From JAKVAV01 sp964651785 (GTDB taxonomy: Bacteria; Bacteroidota; Bacteroidia; Flavobacteriales_D; Cryomorphaceae), in the NCBI GenBank assembly GCA_964651785.1, contig CAZYWJ010000002.1, positions 112,570 to 176,569 on the forward strand: a DNA stretch of 64,000 nt, written 5' to 3'. Under the pieces are notes generated by a model that was not told where the DNA came from, ran no database searches, and saw only the letters and a list, made by a program, of their open reading frames with translations. Positions 18,476-27,540 of the stretch are shown here, piece after piece (position 1 is the first letter of the stretch; every line of letters starts with the position of its first letter). A program made the position numbers and the translations under genes.

Positions 18476-21400
18476 CGTATTAAGGTGACCAACCCTTTTA
18501 ATTCAAAGACTTTTCCCGTGTGTTCGGTAGCTACGATTCTGTAAGGATATACATCTGCAGGAGCGTAGTAATCTTGGTTCGGAGAATGACCGTTCCAACC
18601 ATCGTCTATTGAATTAGAAACAAAAATACGCTCGCCCCAGCGATTGAAAATCTCCATTTGAAATTCAGTAATATCCACTCCCCGTGCCTTAAACAGATCG
18701 TTTATACCATCGCCATCAGGTGAAAAAGCATTAGGAACGTAAATATTTCCGATAACGGTCACCAAAATGGAGTCCGTTTCCACACATCCGTCTGATGAGG
18801 TCACGGTTGCGTAAAAGTAGGAGGTCTCAGGCGGTGAGGCGATGGGACTAAAGCAGTCGGTACAACTCAAATAAGGACTTTCCACCCAAGAGATCGATGT
18901 GTTGCTGAATGCTTCAATAGTTGCTTCACCTCCGTAGGGTATTACCTCATCGACACCTAAATAAAGTGGCTCGCGCGGATAAACTTGTACTAGCCGGGTT
19001 TGCTTATCAAAGCATCCTTCATCGTCAAAGCCCGTAACCGAAATCTCGGTGGTAGAAGTGATTTCTACGGTAGTAGATTCTGCAAACGGATCTGCAAAAA
19101 GATTCTCCGGCTGCCATCGGTATTCCGTCCCGCCTGAAGCACTTACGCCAATCGGGGTTAGGAAACACCCAATTGAATCTACGTCCATGGAGATCTCAAT
19201 CGACTGTGTGTTGACTAAAATATCCAATGATCCGGTACCACATTCATTAGAAGAAGACACGGTATAGATTGTTTCAGTTGACGGATTAGCTGTAGGGTTG
19301 GATATGTTCGGATCGCTCAATCCCCCTGTCGGAGACCAAGCGTATTCATCGCCTCCGCTCACGGTCAATTGAACCGGATTTGAATTGCACGATACGTATT
19401 CGGTATCGCCTGAAAGAACGGGTGGCGGGTCCAGCAAAACTACCGCCACATTCTCCGTGCCTTCACATCCCAACTCAGTGCTCACCATCACTTCATAAAT
19501 GATGTCGTTTTCAGGTGTCACTACGGGATTGGCAATATTCGGATTATTCATAAACGTATCAGGTGACCAAAGATATGAGCTACCTCCTGAGGCACTCAGT
19601 TCGACAGATTCACCCGGACATACGAAATACTCATCTTGTGCCACCACATCTACGGTCCCGACTTCTATCGTTATATCAATTGTCTGGCTTCCGCAGGTCG
19701 TACTTCCCGTAAGGCTTACCACGGTGGTTTCGCTTCCGCTAAATACCGGGTTGGGGGAGGTGTTGTTATCAAAATTATTCGGAGGAGTCCACAAATAGCT
19801 TTCCGCACCGGTTGCACTTAAAGTCAATTCTTCACCGGGACAAATCGGGGTGTTCTCAAAATCGAACTCAATTTCAGGCGAAGGCAGGACTTCAATCTCT
19901 ATCATGGTAGAATCAGGACCAAGACAACCTTCACTATCTTCGGCCAGAAGGGTGACTTCATATGTGCCCGGTTCCGTATAGGTATGCGTCGGTTCAAATT
20001 CCGTGCTGGTCTCTCCGTCGCCGAAATCCCAAAAGTAACTGTCCGCATCTTCACTCAGATTGACAAAAGTAGCGGGTTGATTTTCGCAAAGCGGATTAGT
20101 AGTAAAATCTACATCAGCCAAAGCCGAAACGGAAGAAAGCCGAAATTTAAAGACACCTAAATTGCAATTGGTTGATTCATTGGTTTGAGACCAAACTCCC
20201 GGTTGAGTGGGAAAATCGCTTAGTCCGCCGCAACCTGCGCAAACGGCTTGATATACCGTCCCGTTTTTATCAAATCGACTCGTACCACCGTCCACATGTT
20301 CCGAACTTTGACCACCACCAAAAAATGTAGCATAGCTGAGCTCCTGTGCATCTTCGCTCAATACCATCAAATAGAAGTCGCTTCCATCGGTGGTTGATTG
20401 AAAAGCGTTCGGGGTTACGGGAAGTCCGAATGTCGAACCACCGGCCTGACCAAAGTCATTTGTGGCGCCACCCCAACCTGAAACATAGATATCGTTGCAA
20501 TTGGTAACCAGAAAAGCGGAAGGGGAAAAATTGATTTCTCCGTTGAAGCTACCGATGGTAGTGCTCCATTCCATCGTAGTAAGATCTGCACTGTATTTCT
20601 GCACGAATTGTTTTCCGCCGGGATTGGAATACACATTCGGCGACACGGTAACATTTCCCAAAGTTTGACCAATGACATATACTTCACCATCGGTGTCAAG
20701 TTGAACAAAATACGTTTGATCAAATTGAGTGGTGCCGGTATAAGTCGAGTTCAATACTGATGATCCATCCGCACTGATCCGCATAATATACCCGTCTACT
20801 TGCCCCGAATAGCTCGGGTCAGCTCCCGTTGATGCCGATATCAAGTTTACGCTAGTCGTACCTCCCGTGACGTAAATGGTACCATCAGGTCCGGTTTGGA
20901 CTCCGAAGGCCGTCTCATCTATATCTCCGCCTATTGATGAAGACCAAACCATTTCAGTCAAATCTTCATTGAGATTAAAGATTGCTCCACTTAGAACTCC
21001 GTTAAAATCATCAGAGAAACCATTAACAAACGGAAAGTCGGTGGATGCGGTACAAGAAGCAACATAGATGCTGCCCTGGTCTCCTACAATAATTTCACCG
21101 CGAAAACGATCGCCAAAATTAAACTCGAAGTCCGGAGAAAAATTAAGGCCATCATTGTTGCTGCCGCCTACATAAGTTGCACCAAGGAGATCGCTTCCGT
21201 CGGTACTGATTTTAGCTACAAAAATGTCGGAGCCTTGCGAGTATGATACCCCGTTACCTGCCAGAAAGTTTCCGCCTTGAAAGTTTTCCTGAAAAGCACC
21301 AGGCGTAGTGGGAAAATTGAAAGACCCGGTACTGCCGTAAACATATAGCTCATCATTATCATTAACCACCAAAGAGTGCGGAGCATCGTTATCTGATCCG

Positions 21401-22347
21401 CCTAAAAAAGTACTGTAAATTAAACTTGTTCCATCCGGGCTGAACTTAGTTATTCCGCAATCTATCGTTCCGCCTCCAAAATCAACTTGAAAGGGCCCGC
21501 CTTCGATGGGGTATTGAGGTCCAAAAACGATTGCCCCTCCGTACAGGTTCCCTTCGCTATCATAACTTGCAGTAAATCCGAAATTATCGGAGAAAGCACC
21601 GATGTAGGTTGAGAACGATATTTCAGGATCAATGACTAATTCTCGACTAACATCATAACCATCGGGAAATTCATAGGCAACCTTGTTTTCGTTTAAAATA
21701 TAATGACAGCTTACTTGTTCTAATCGACCGTTTTCATCCCGTTGGTATGCAAATGGTGCCTCTTCGTATATCTCACCCAAACTTGTTTTAATCACCAACC
21801 TTCCGTCTTTGATGGAGATCATCTCATAATTATTTACAAGCATTTCAATTTGAGCAGGATCTCCACCTTTCTTTACATGGAAAGCATATTTTAATCGATC
21901 ACTCTTTATATCATAGCGCAAATCTATGTTGGTGTATACATCGGAGTAAAACGCACGTTTAAAAGATTGAACGCGAGAGGCGTGGCGGCTTTTATCCTTT
22001 CCGATGAAGTAATTGTGCGATCTGCCCAAATTTTCTTCTCCCCCATGATTCGTGAGATTCGCATCTACGAACTGAAATTTTAAAGAGTGAGTTAAGGCTG
22101 TCGAGTCCGTAGCTTGACCTTGAAGGTAATCGTGAAATTGTTCGAAAAAACCATCTTCCAATTGTTGAATGGTTATGCCTTCATCATCGAGATAGAAGTA
22201 GCCACCTTCGGTTAGCGCTCTAAAATGAACAGCTTCATTCCACTGACCTTTATTTTCAATCAGACCGGGGTTAACTCCACCCATTGTCAAGCGCGCAATG
22301 AGCAGAAAAAAACTCAGGATGATAATCTGCTTCGGTGAAAGGTTCAT
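18472..22347 (-). CDS. Large exported SBBP/PKD-type protein with type B (CHU_C) sorting domain
   Basis: 1291 residues from the ATG at 22347; an upstream codon at 22395 would place 16 extra residues before a good signal peptide (PKQIIILSFFLLIARLTMGG). An N-terminal domain starts ENKGQWNEAVHF, typical of the family often annotated DUF7948. SBBP-like beta-propeller repeats follow (~260-700; e.g. FSTYIGA, YSTFLGGSDND, YVGGSNNDG). A PKD domain is near 770-800 (WDFGDGETS), then several Ig-like repeats with GSSYLWSP-type motifs, and finally a full type B domain (NAFSPDGDGINDLF ... IFNRWGERIF ... KGLVTLIR). It is predicted to be exported and displayed by the T9SS. The cargo function is unknown. Confidence 0.9.
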   Translation of the reverse strand: MNLSPKQIIILSFFLLIARLTMGGVNPGLIENKGQWNEAVHFRALTEGGYFYLDDEGITIQQLEDGFFEQFHDYLQGQATDSTALTHSLKFQFVDANLTNHGGEENLGRSHNYFIGKDKSRHASRVQSFKRAFYSDVYTNIDLRYDIKSDRLKYAFHVKKGGDPAQIEMLVNNYEMISIKDGRLVIKTSLGEIYEEAPFAYQRDENGRLEQVSCHYILNENKVAYEFPDGYDVSRELVIDPEISFSTYIGAFSDNFGFTASYDSEGNLYGGAIVFGPQYPIEGGPFQVDFGGGTIDCGITKFSPDGTSLIYSTFLGGSDNDAPHSLVVNDNDELYVYGSTGSFNFPTTPGAFQENFQGGNFLAGNGVSYSQGSDIFVAKISTDGSDLLGATYVGGSNNDGLNFSPDFEFNFGDRFRGEIIVGDQGSIYVASCTASTDFPFVNGFSDDFNGVLSGAIFNLNEDLTEMVWSSSIGGDIDETAFGVQTGPDGTIYVTGGTTSVNLISASTGADPSYSGQVDGYIMRISADGSSVLNSTYTGTTQFDQTYFVQLDTDGEVYVIGQTLGNVTVSPNVYSNPGGKQFVQKYSADLTTMEWSTTIGSFNGEINFSPSAFLVTNCNDIYVSGWGGATNDFGQAGGSTFGLPVTPNAFQSTTDGSDFYLMVLSEDAQELSYATFFGGGQSSEHVDGGTSRFDKNGTVYQAVCAGCGGLSDFPTQPGVWSQTNESTNCNLGVFKFRLSSVSALADVDFTTNPLCENQPATFVNLSEDADSYFWDFGDGETSTEFEPTHTYTEPGTYEVTLLAEDSEGCLGPDSTMIEIEVLPSPEIEFDFENTPICPGEELTLSATGAESYLWTPPNNFDNNTSPNPVFSGSETTVVSLTGSTTCGSQTIDITIEVGTVDVVAQDEYFVCPGESVELSASGGSSYLWSPDTFMNNPNIANPVVTPENDIIYEVMVSTELGCEGTENVAVVLLDPPPVLSGDTEYVSCNSNPVQLTVSGGDEYAWSPTGGLSDPNISNPTANPSTETIYTVSSSNECGTGSLDILVNTQSIEISMDVDSIGCFLTPIGVSASGGTEYRWQPENLFADPFAESTTVEITSTTEISVTGFDDEGCFDKQTRLVQVYPREPLYLGVDEVIPYGGEATIEAFSNTSISWVESPYLSCTDCFSPIASPPETSYFYATVTSSDGCVETDSILVTVIGNIYVPNAFSPDGDGINDLFKARGVDITEFQMEIFNRWGERIFVSNSIDDGWNGHSPNQDYYAPADVYPYRIVATEHTGKVFELKGLVTLIR

Positions 22348-22485
22348 TTCGTCTGTGGAGAGGCTTAAAGATATACATTTAAGACGCGCTTTCACCCAAA
22401 AAGTTGACGCTTCCAGACGGACGATTGCTTAAACACTTTACATATTCGTCAATTTTTTGAGTATTCGTTTTGTGATTAATTCCAC

Positions 22486-22493
22486 TAACTTTG
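22486..22493 (+). promoter_or_regulatory. Bacteroidota -7 box upstream of the PurF-like gene
   Basis: TAACTTTG matches TAnnTTTG, 17 bases before the ATG at 22511. No TTG lies at 19-21 bases upstream, so only the -7 element is supported. Confidence 0.5.
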
Positions 22494-22510
22494 CGCTTTC
22501 TTAAAAATTC

Positions 22511-24412
22511 ATGAGCGATCCCATCAAGCACGAGTGCGGTATAGCACTTCTCCGGCTCAAGAAACCACTCTCATTTTACCGCGAAAAATACGGGACGTCA
22601 TTCTACGGCCTGAATAAATTGTATCTCCTGATGGAGAAGCAGCACAATCGGGGTCAAGACGGAGCGGGTGTAGCCAATGTCAAACTGAATATGCCCCCCG
22701 GCACGAGGTTCATCAGTCGGGTAAGGTCTAATAGTCAGCGTCCGATCCAGGATTGTTTCGATCACATCAATAAGCGCTTCCGTGAGTTGGCTGAAAAGGA
22801 TGAGCAAAAATTGACCGACGTAGATTGGCTCAAGATGAATGAGGGATTTACGGGAGAACTTTTTTTAGGACATGTACGCTACGGAACTTTCGGTAAAAAC
22901 AGCATTGAGAGCTGCCATCCGTTTTTACGCCAGAATAATTGGAAGACGAGAAATCTGGTAGTGGCCGGAAATTTTAACCTGACCAATGTTGATGAACTTT
23001 TTGACCTATTGGTAGATATCGGTCAGCATCCGAAAGAAAAATCGGATACGGTGACCGTTTTAGAAAAAATCGGCCATTATCTCGATGAAGAAAATGATCG
23101 CTTGGTGGCCAATTGGAAAGCACTTGGTTACAGTAAAAAGGACATCACGGCTAAAATTATCGAGCATCTGAATCTTCCTGAAATTTTGAGAAACTCTGCA
23201 GAAGACTGGGACGGCGGCTATGCCATGGCAGGTCTGCTCGGACATGGAGATGCCTTTGTATTGCGCGATCCGAACGGTATCAGGCCCGCATTTTATTTTG
23301 AGGATGATGAGGTTGTCGTTTTGGCATCGGAAAGACCGGTTATCCAGACGGCTTTCAATTTGAAAGTGGATGATGTGCAGGAATTGCCTCCGGGTCATGC
23401 TGCGATCATTCGTCATGACGGGACACTCAGCTTTAGTGAAATCAGAGTGCCGGGAGAACGCAAAGCGTGTTCATTTGAACGAATATATTTTTCCCGCGGA
23501 AGCGATAAGGATATTTATCGCGAAAGAATAGCTCTGGGTAAGGCCATCGTGCCACGCGTTTTGGAAACCATAGATGGTGATATCGACAACACGGTTTTCA
23601 GCTTTATTCCCAATACGGCCGAGGTTGCTTTTTACGGAATGATGAAAGGGTTGGAAGATCATTTGAACCTTCAGAAGAAGGAGATGATCGTGAATCTTGG
23701 CAGCAATCCTGACCCTGATGAACTGGATCGCATACTATCCCTGCGTCCGAGAATGGAAAAAATTGCCGTTAAAGATGCGAAACTGCGCACCTTTATTACT
23801 CAAGATGAATCTCGAGATGATATGGTGGCCCATGTCTACGATGTGACTTACGGCGCCGTCAGACCAAAGATGGATAATTTAGTGGTCATCGATGATAGTA
23901 TCGTTCGAGGGACCACCTTGCGCCAAAGTATTATACGAATTCTAAACAGGCTTGAGCCAAAGAAGATAGTAGTGGTTTCGAGTGCACCTCAAATTCGCTT
24001 TCCTGATTGTTATGGCATTGATATGGCCAAATTAGGCGACTTCATTGCTTTTCAAGCGGCAATCAGCTTGCTGAAAAAAGCAGGCAAGGAAAGAATTATT
24101 TCCGAAGTGTACGCTAAATGCAAGAATCAAGAAAATCTTGATAAGTCTGAAGTTCGCAATTTTGTCAAAGAGATTTTTGAGCCCTTCAGCTATGAGGAAG
24201 TTTCCGCAGAAATTTCAAAACTTCTCACCCCGCCTGAGGTAGAGTGCGAAGTGGAGATAATCTTTCAAACATTGGAAGGGTTGCATCAATCCGTACCAAA
24301 TCACACGGGCGATTGGTATTTCTCAGGCGATTATCCAACTCCGGGCGGAAACCGAGTGGTGAACAGGGCCTTTATCAATTTTTACGAGGGTAAAAACGAA
24401 AGGGCTTATTAG
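22511..24412 (+). CDS. Amidophosphoribosyltransferase (PurF)-like class II amidotransferase, long Bacteroidota form
   Basis: 633 residues against ~470-510 for ordinary PurF. The class II glutaminase nucleophile would be Cys9 (HECGIAL), so eight residues must be removed to free it. HNRGQDGAG, GHVRYGT and GNFNLTN are glutaminase motifs. The PRPP-binding loop VIDDSIVRGTT is at ~459-469 in the C-terminal half. PurF makes phosphoribosylamine from PRPP and glutamine, the first step of purine synthesis. The long insertions (e.g. ~70-110 and the C-terminal ~100 residues) mark a distinct subfamily known in Bacteroidota, which may be a second copy beside normal PurF. No other purine genes are nearby. 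Confidence 0.82.
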   Translation: MSDPIKHECGIALLRLKKPLSFYREKYGTSFYGLNKLYLLMEKQHNRGQDGAGVANVKLNMPPGTRFISRVRSNSQRPIQDCFDHINKRFRELAEKDEQKLTDVDWLKMNEGFTGELFLGHVRYGTFGKNSIESCHPFLRQNNWKTRNLVVAGNFNLTNVDELFDLLVDIGQHPKEKSDTVTVLEKIGHYLDEENDRLVANWKALGYSKKDITAKIIEHLNLPEILRNSAEDWDGGYAMAGLLGHGDAFVLRDPNGIRPAFYFEDDEVVVLASERPVIQTAFNLKVDDVQELPPGHAAIIRHDGTLSFSEIRVPGERKACSFERIYFSRGSDKDIYRERIALGKAIVPRVLETIDGDIDNTVFSFIPNTAEVAFYGMMKGLEDHLNLQKKEMIVNLGSNPDPDELDRILSLRPRMEKIAVKDAKLRTFITQDESRDDMVAHVYDVTYGAVRPKMDNLVVIDDSIVRGTTLRQSIIRILNRLEPKKIVVVSSAPQIRFPDCYGIDMAKLGDFIAFQAAISLLKKAGKERIISEVYAKCKNQENLDKSEVRNFVKEIFEPFSYEEVSAEISKLLTPPEVECEVEIIFQTLEGLHQSVPNHTGDWYFSGDYPTPGGNRVVNRAFINFYEGKNERAY

Positions 24413-24468
24413 CCACCATTAGGTCAAGCCTTTCACTTAAACACATTCTTTCACATTCTTATTTGGTG

Positions 24469-24476
24469 TATATTTG
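24469..24476 (+). promoter_or_regulatory. Possible -7 box of the parDE-type module
   Basis: TATATTTG fits TAnnTTTG, 28 bases before the antitoxin ATG at 24505. No -33 TTG is seen at normal spacing. Confidence 0.45.
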
Positions 24477-24504
24477 AATCAATAATGACTCAAATTTGTC
24501 AATT

Positions 24505-24750
24505 ATGCCAAGACAAAGTATAACATTTACTGAACCAAACGATCGTTGGTTGACTTCGCAAGTCGATTCTCAAGAATACAGTTCAAAAAGTGAGTTAATC
24601 AATGATTTAATTCGAAAAGCACGAAAGGACAGTGAAGAGCGAAAATTGATCAAAGCAAAGCTTTTAGAAGGAGAAAATAGTGGTTTTTCCAAGCAAACCA
24701 AAGAAGAGATCTTACACGAATTCAAGAGAGAGCTTGGTATAGATGGGTGA
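24505..24750 (+). CDS. Type II antitoxin, ParD/CopG (ribbon-helix-helix) family
   Basis: 81 residues from the ATG at 24505 (MPRQSITFTEPN); a TTG three codons earlier is less likely. The N-terminal strand RQSITFTEPND and the following helices (SQEYSSKSELINDLIRKA) form the ribbon-helix-helix DNA-binding fold, which normally represses the operon. The basic/acidic C-terminus would wrap the toxin. The toxin ATG at 24743 overlaps its stop by 8 bases, the usual parDE arrangement, but the toxin frame is broken. Confidence 0.88.
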   Translation: MPRQSITFTEPNDRWLTSQVDSQEYSSKSELINDLIRKARKDSEERKLIKAKLLEGENSGFSKQTKEEILHEFKRELGIDG

Positions 24751-25035
24751 GTATTATCTCAGCGAGGCCGCAAAGCAAGACCTATTTCCAATCTATAAAT
24801 GCGGTGTTACAAAATTCGGTACACGGCAAGCGGATAGATTGATCAATTCTTCGCTCGATTTGAGCAAATAGCTGAGCAACCATTTTTATTCTCGGAAGTT
24901 TCCGAAATCCGTTTCGGATACAGGCGCTGTCCTTGTGGCTCTGACAGCATATACTATCGAATGCAAGATGAATTTGTGGAGATCATTAGAATTATCGGGA
25001 TGCAGGATTTTGATCAAAAAAAGAAATCAAAATAG
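24743..25035 (+). pseudogene. Frameshifted ParE/RelE-family toxin
   Basis: The first frame gives 42 residues (MGEYYLSEAAKQDLFPIYKC...GTRQADRLINSS) and stops at 24869-24871. In the next frame the family sequence continues at ~24850: FARFEQIAEQPFLFSE, IRFGYRRCPCGSDSIYYRM, FVEIIRIIGMQDF, ending at 25035. Joined, the product would be about 97 residues, the normal ParE length. The total of 293 bases is one short of a multiple of three, so a single-base loss near 24845-24855 explains it. As it stands only a truncated product is made. A sequencing error cannot be excluded. Confidence 0.82.
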
Positions 25036-25037
25036 AC

Positions 25038-25547
25038 TTACTTCCGCTTAAAAATCGGCACCGTACTACACGGCTCTCCGAACATGATGGACTTCGCAAC
25101 CGGCATCAGTTTCTCCGTCAGTTTTCCGTAAGCACTAAAGTGAATGGCTTTTTTGCCACAGCCTTTAATGATGATTCTGGCACCTTCGTATTCAGAGCCA
25201 TCCAATGCAGAAATGGCCTTTTCGATGCGTCGTTTCTCGGCTTCTTCGGGAATGTCAAAATAGAGTTCTGCCGCGACGGATTGAAGCTTTGATGCCAAAA
25301 GCATGTAAGCCCAATTCGGAATGATCGCATCGGCAGAGCAGAAGACGGCCACGGCTTTACCTTGATATTCATTCCAATCGTGTGATGCTACATATTCGCG
25401 AAAATCCTTCTCTTTCAAGGCAATGCCTTCCCAAAGTTGATCTTTGATGTCTATTCGAATCAATTCGTTGTCTGATACGAAATCATCCATCTCGATAACT
25501 ACGAGACCGCTTTTGGCAACTTTATTTTCAATTTCGAATTCGCTCAT
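25038..25547 (-). CDS. DUF2480 family protein, last gene of the SUF operon
   Basis: 169 residues, no signal peptide or membrane segment. It resembles the DUF2480 family (KSGLVVIEMDDF; LWEGIALKEKDFREYV; FCSADAIIPNWAYMLLASKL), found almost only in Bacteroidota and commonly next to suf genes. Its start overlaps the stop of the sufT-like gene (TAATG), indicating translational coupling. Function unknown; an accessory role in iron-sulfur cluster assembly or iron handling is inferred only from position. It is the 3'-most gene of an eight-gene same-strand run. Confidence 0.85.
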   Translation of the reverse strand: MSEFEIENKVAKSGLVVIEMDDFVSDNELIRIDIKDQLWEGIALKEKDFREYVASHDWNEYQGKAVAVFCSADAIIPNWAYMLLASKLQSVAAELYFDIPEEAEKRRIEKAISALDGSEYEGARIIIKGCGKKAIHFSAYGKLTEKLMPVAKSIMFGEPCSTVPIFKRK

Positions 25548-25858
25548 TACAAAAATCCCAATTCAAGTTGAGCTTCTTCACTCATCATTTCTTTATCCCA
25601 GGGCGGGTCAAAGGTTATTTCGACCTTGGCATCATTCACCAGCTCGATCCCTCTAATTTTTTCTTCCACTTCCATCGGCAGTGATTCAGCCACGGGACAA
25701 GAGGGTGAAGTAAGCGTCATGCTTACCTTGACGTTTCGATCGGTATCAATGTCGATATCGTAGATCAATCCCAATTCGTAAATATCTACGGGAATTTCGG
25801 GGTCATAAATGGTCTTTATAACAGTAATGATCGTATTTTCCAATTGCTTCTTGTCCAT
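25547..25858 (-). CDS. sufT: SUF system MIP18/DUF59 protein (SufT-like)
   Basis: 103 residues. The MIP18/DUF59 core is visible: DPEIPVDIYELGLIYDI (residues 19-35) and the conserved Cys54 in TSPSCPVAESLP. These small proteins help mature or transfer Fe-S clusters. It lies 7 bases after sufE and overlaps the DUF2480 start by one base, so it belongs to the SUF operon. The symbol rests on the family and context; PaaD-like paralogues share the domain. Confidence 0.88.
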   Translation of the reverse strand: MDKKQLENTIITVIKTIYDPEIPVDIYELGLIYDIDIDTDRNVKVSMTLTSPSCPVAESLPMEVEEKIRGIELVNDAKVEITFDPPWDKEMMSEEAQLELGFL

Positions 25859-25865
25859 TGCCGAA

Positions 25866-26291
25866 TTATTGTTTTGCCTGATGCGCTAATGCGTAAAACT
25901 TCATTTGCTTAACCATAGAAACGAGACCGTTAGATCGGGTGGGAGAGAGGTGCTCTTTCAAGCCGATTTGATCAATAAAACTCAGTTCGGCATTCACGAT
26001 GTCCTCAGGTTTTTGATCGTTCAAAACTCTTATCATCAACGCTATTATGCCTTTGGTGATGATGGCATCGCTATCGGCGGAGTACTGTATTCTGTCATCT
26101 TCCCTATCGGCGTGCAGCCAAACTTTAGATTGACATCCTTTGATTAAATTCTCATCCGTTTTGTACTCCTCATCGATCAAAGGCATACTCTTTCCCAACT
26201 CAATGAGGTGCTCATATTTTTCCATCCATTCGGGGAAAAACTCGAATTCTTCAATAATCTCTTGCTCTCTCTCTTTGATCGTTTCGGCCAT
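25866..26291 (-). CDS. sufE: Cysteine desulfuration protein SufE
   Basis: 141 residues. SufE accepts persulfide sulfur from SufS and passes it to SufB. The acceptor Cys53 lies in the family motif LIKGCQSKVWL, and the preceding EKYEHLIELGKSMP is also characteristic. The ATG overlaps the sufS stop by one base (TAATG), which fits coupled expression of the two partner proteins. Confidence 0.95.
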   Translation of the reverse strand: MAETIKEREQEIIEEFEFFPEWMEKYEHLIELGKSMPLIDEEYKTDENLIKGCQSKVWLHADREDDRIQYSADSDAIITKGIIALMIRVLNDQKPEDIVNAELSFIDQIGLKEHLSPTRSNGLVSMVKQMKFYALAHQAKQ

Positions 26292-27538
26292 TACCTCAGC
26301 ATATTTACGGCGCGTTTTACGCCTTCAGTCAGCAAGTCCACTTCTTCCAAAGTATTGTAAGCAGCGAAGGATGCGCGGCAAGTTCCCGGCAAACCGAACT
26401 TGTCCATCAAGGGCTGCGTACAGTGGTGTCCCGTTCTTACGGCTATTCCCAATTTATCAATTATGGAGCCGATGTCAGAGGGATGTGTACCCTCTACAAC
26501 AAAAGAGATAACACTCGTTTTGTGGTCTGCCGTTCCGATAATTCGCAAACCGTCTATTTCAGAGAGTCGATCCGTGGCATAAGCCAACAGCTTGTTTTCA
26601 ATTTCGGCTATTTTGTCCATTCCGAAATCCTCCATAAAATCAGCTGCGGCAGCAAGTCCTATAGCTGCGGCCATATTGGGCGTACCTGCCTCATATTTAA
26701 AAGGCAGATCGTTATAGGTGGTCTTTTCAAAAGTCACCGTCTTGATCATTTCACCTCCTCCTTGATAGGGCGGCATGTTTTCAAGCACTTCCTCTTTTCC
26801 GAAAAGGACTCCACTACCCGTGGGTCCGTACATTTTATGCCCGGAAAAAACGTAAAAGTCGCAATCAATATCTTGAACGTCTATTCCGCCATGAGGCGCC
26901 GCCTGCGCTCCGTCAATTAATGTGAAGGCTTCAAACTTTTTGGCTTCGGCTACGATTTCCTTCACGGGATTTATTGTTCCCAAAGCATTGGATATGTGAA
27001 CGACGGAGACGAGTTTGGTACGTTCGGACAGTTTTGATTTAAAATCATCCATATCGATCATTCCACGATCGTCCACCCGAGCTACTACCAGCTTTGCTCC
27101 CTTATCGGCGCAAGCCATTTGCCAAGGCACGATATTGGAGTGATGCTCCATCTCGGTAATCATCACCTCATCGCCTTCTTTCAGGTGCGCTTTCGCGAAA
27201 GCAGCAGCAACCAAATTTATTCCGTCCGTGCATCCTTTCGTAAAGATTACTTCTTTCACGGATTTAGCATTAATGAATTTGCGCATTCGTTCCCGCGCCC
27301 CTTCATATCTATCGGTAGCTAACTGGCTCAGGTAGTGGATGCCTCTGTGTACATTGCTGTGTTCGTTGAAGTAATACTCTTCTATTGCTTGAAGAACTTG
27401 CTTCGGTTTCTGCGAAGATGCAGCATTGTCGAGGTAAACGAGTTTATGTCCGTTTACATTCCTTTCTAAAATGGGGAATGCTTTAATGAATGAAACATTA
27501 TCCGGAAGTTTTACCGATCTGACTGCATCCTCTGCCAT
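26291..27538 (-). CDS. sufS: Cysteine desulfurase SufS
   Basis: 415 residues. A PLP enzyme that removes sulfur from cysteine as an enzyme-bound persulfide. It shows the N-terminal LDNAASSQKPKQV, the class V aminotransferase signature around FSGHKMYGPTGSGVLFG with the PLP lysine (near residue 229), and the active-site Cys in RTGHHCTQPLM near residue 372, which is the group II (SufS) motif rather than the IscS loop. It is placed between sufD and sufE with almost no intergenic space. Confidence 0.96.
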   Translation of the reverse strand: MAEDAVRSVKLPDNVSFIKAFPILERNVNGHKLVYLDNAASSQKPKQVLQAIEEYYFNEHSNVHRGIHYLSQLATDRYEGARERMRKFINAKSVKEVIFTKGCTDGINLVAAAFAKAHLKEGDEVMITEMEHHSNIVPWQMACADKGAKLVVARVDDRGMIDMDDFKSKLSERTKLVSVVHISNALGTINPVKEIVAEAKKFEAFTLIDGAQAAPHGGIDVQDIDCDFYVFSGHKMYGPTGSGVLFGKEEVLENMPPYQGGGEMIKTVTFEKTTYNDLPFKYEAGTPNMAAAIGLAAAADFMEDFGMDKIAEIENKLLAYATDRLSEIDGLRIIGTADHKTSVISFVVEGTHPSDIGSIIDKLGIAVRTGHHCTQPLMDKFGLPGTCRASFAAYNTLEEVDLLTEGVKRAVNMLR

Positions 27539-27540
27539 CC

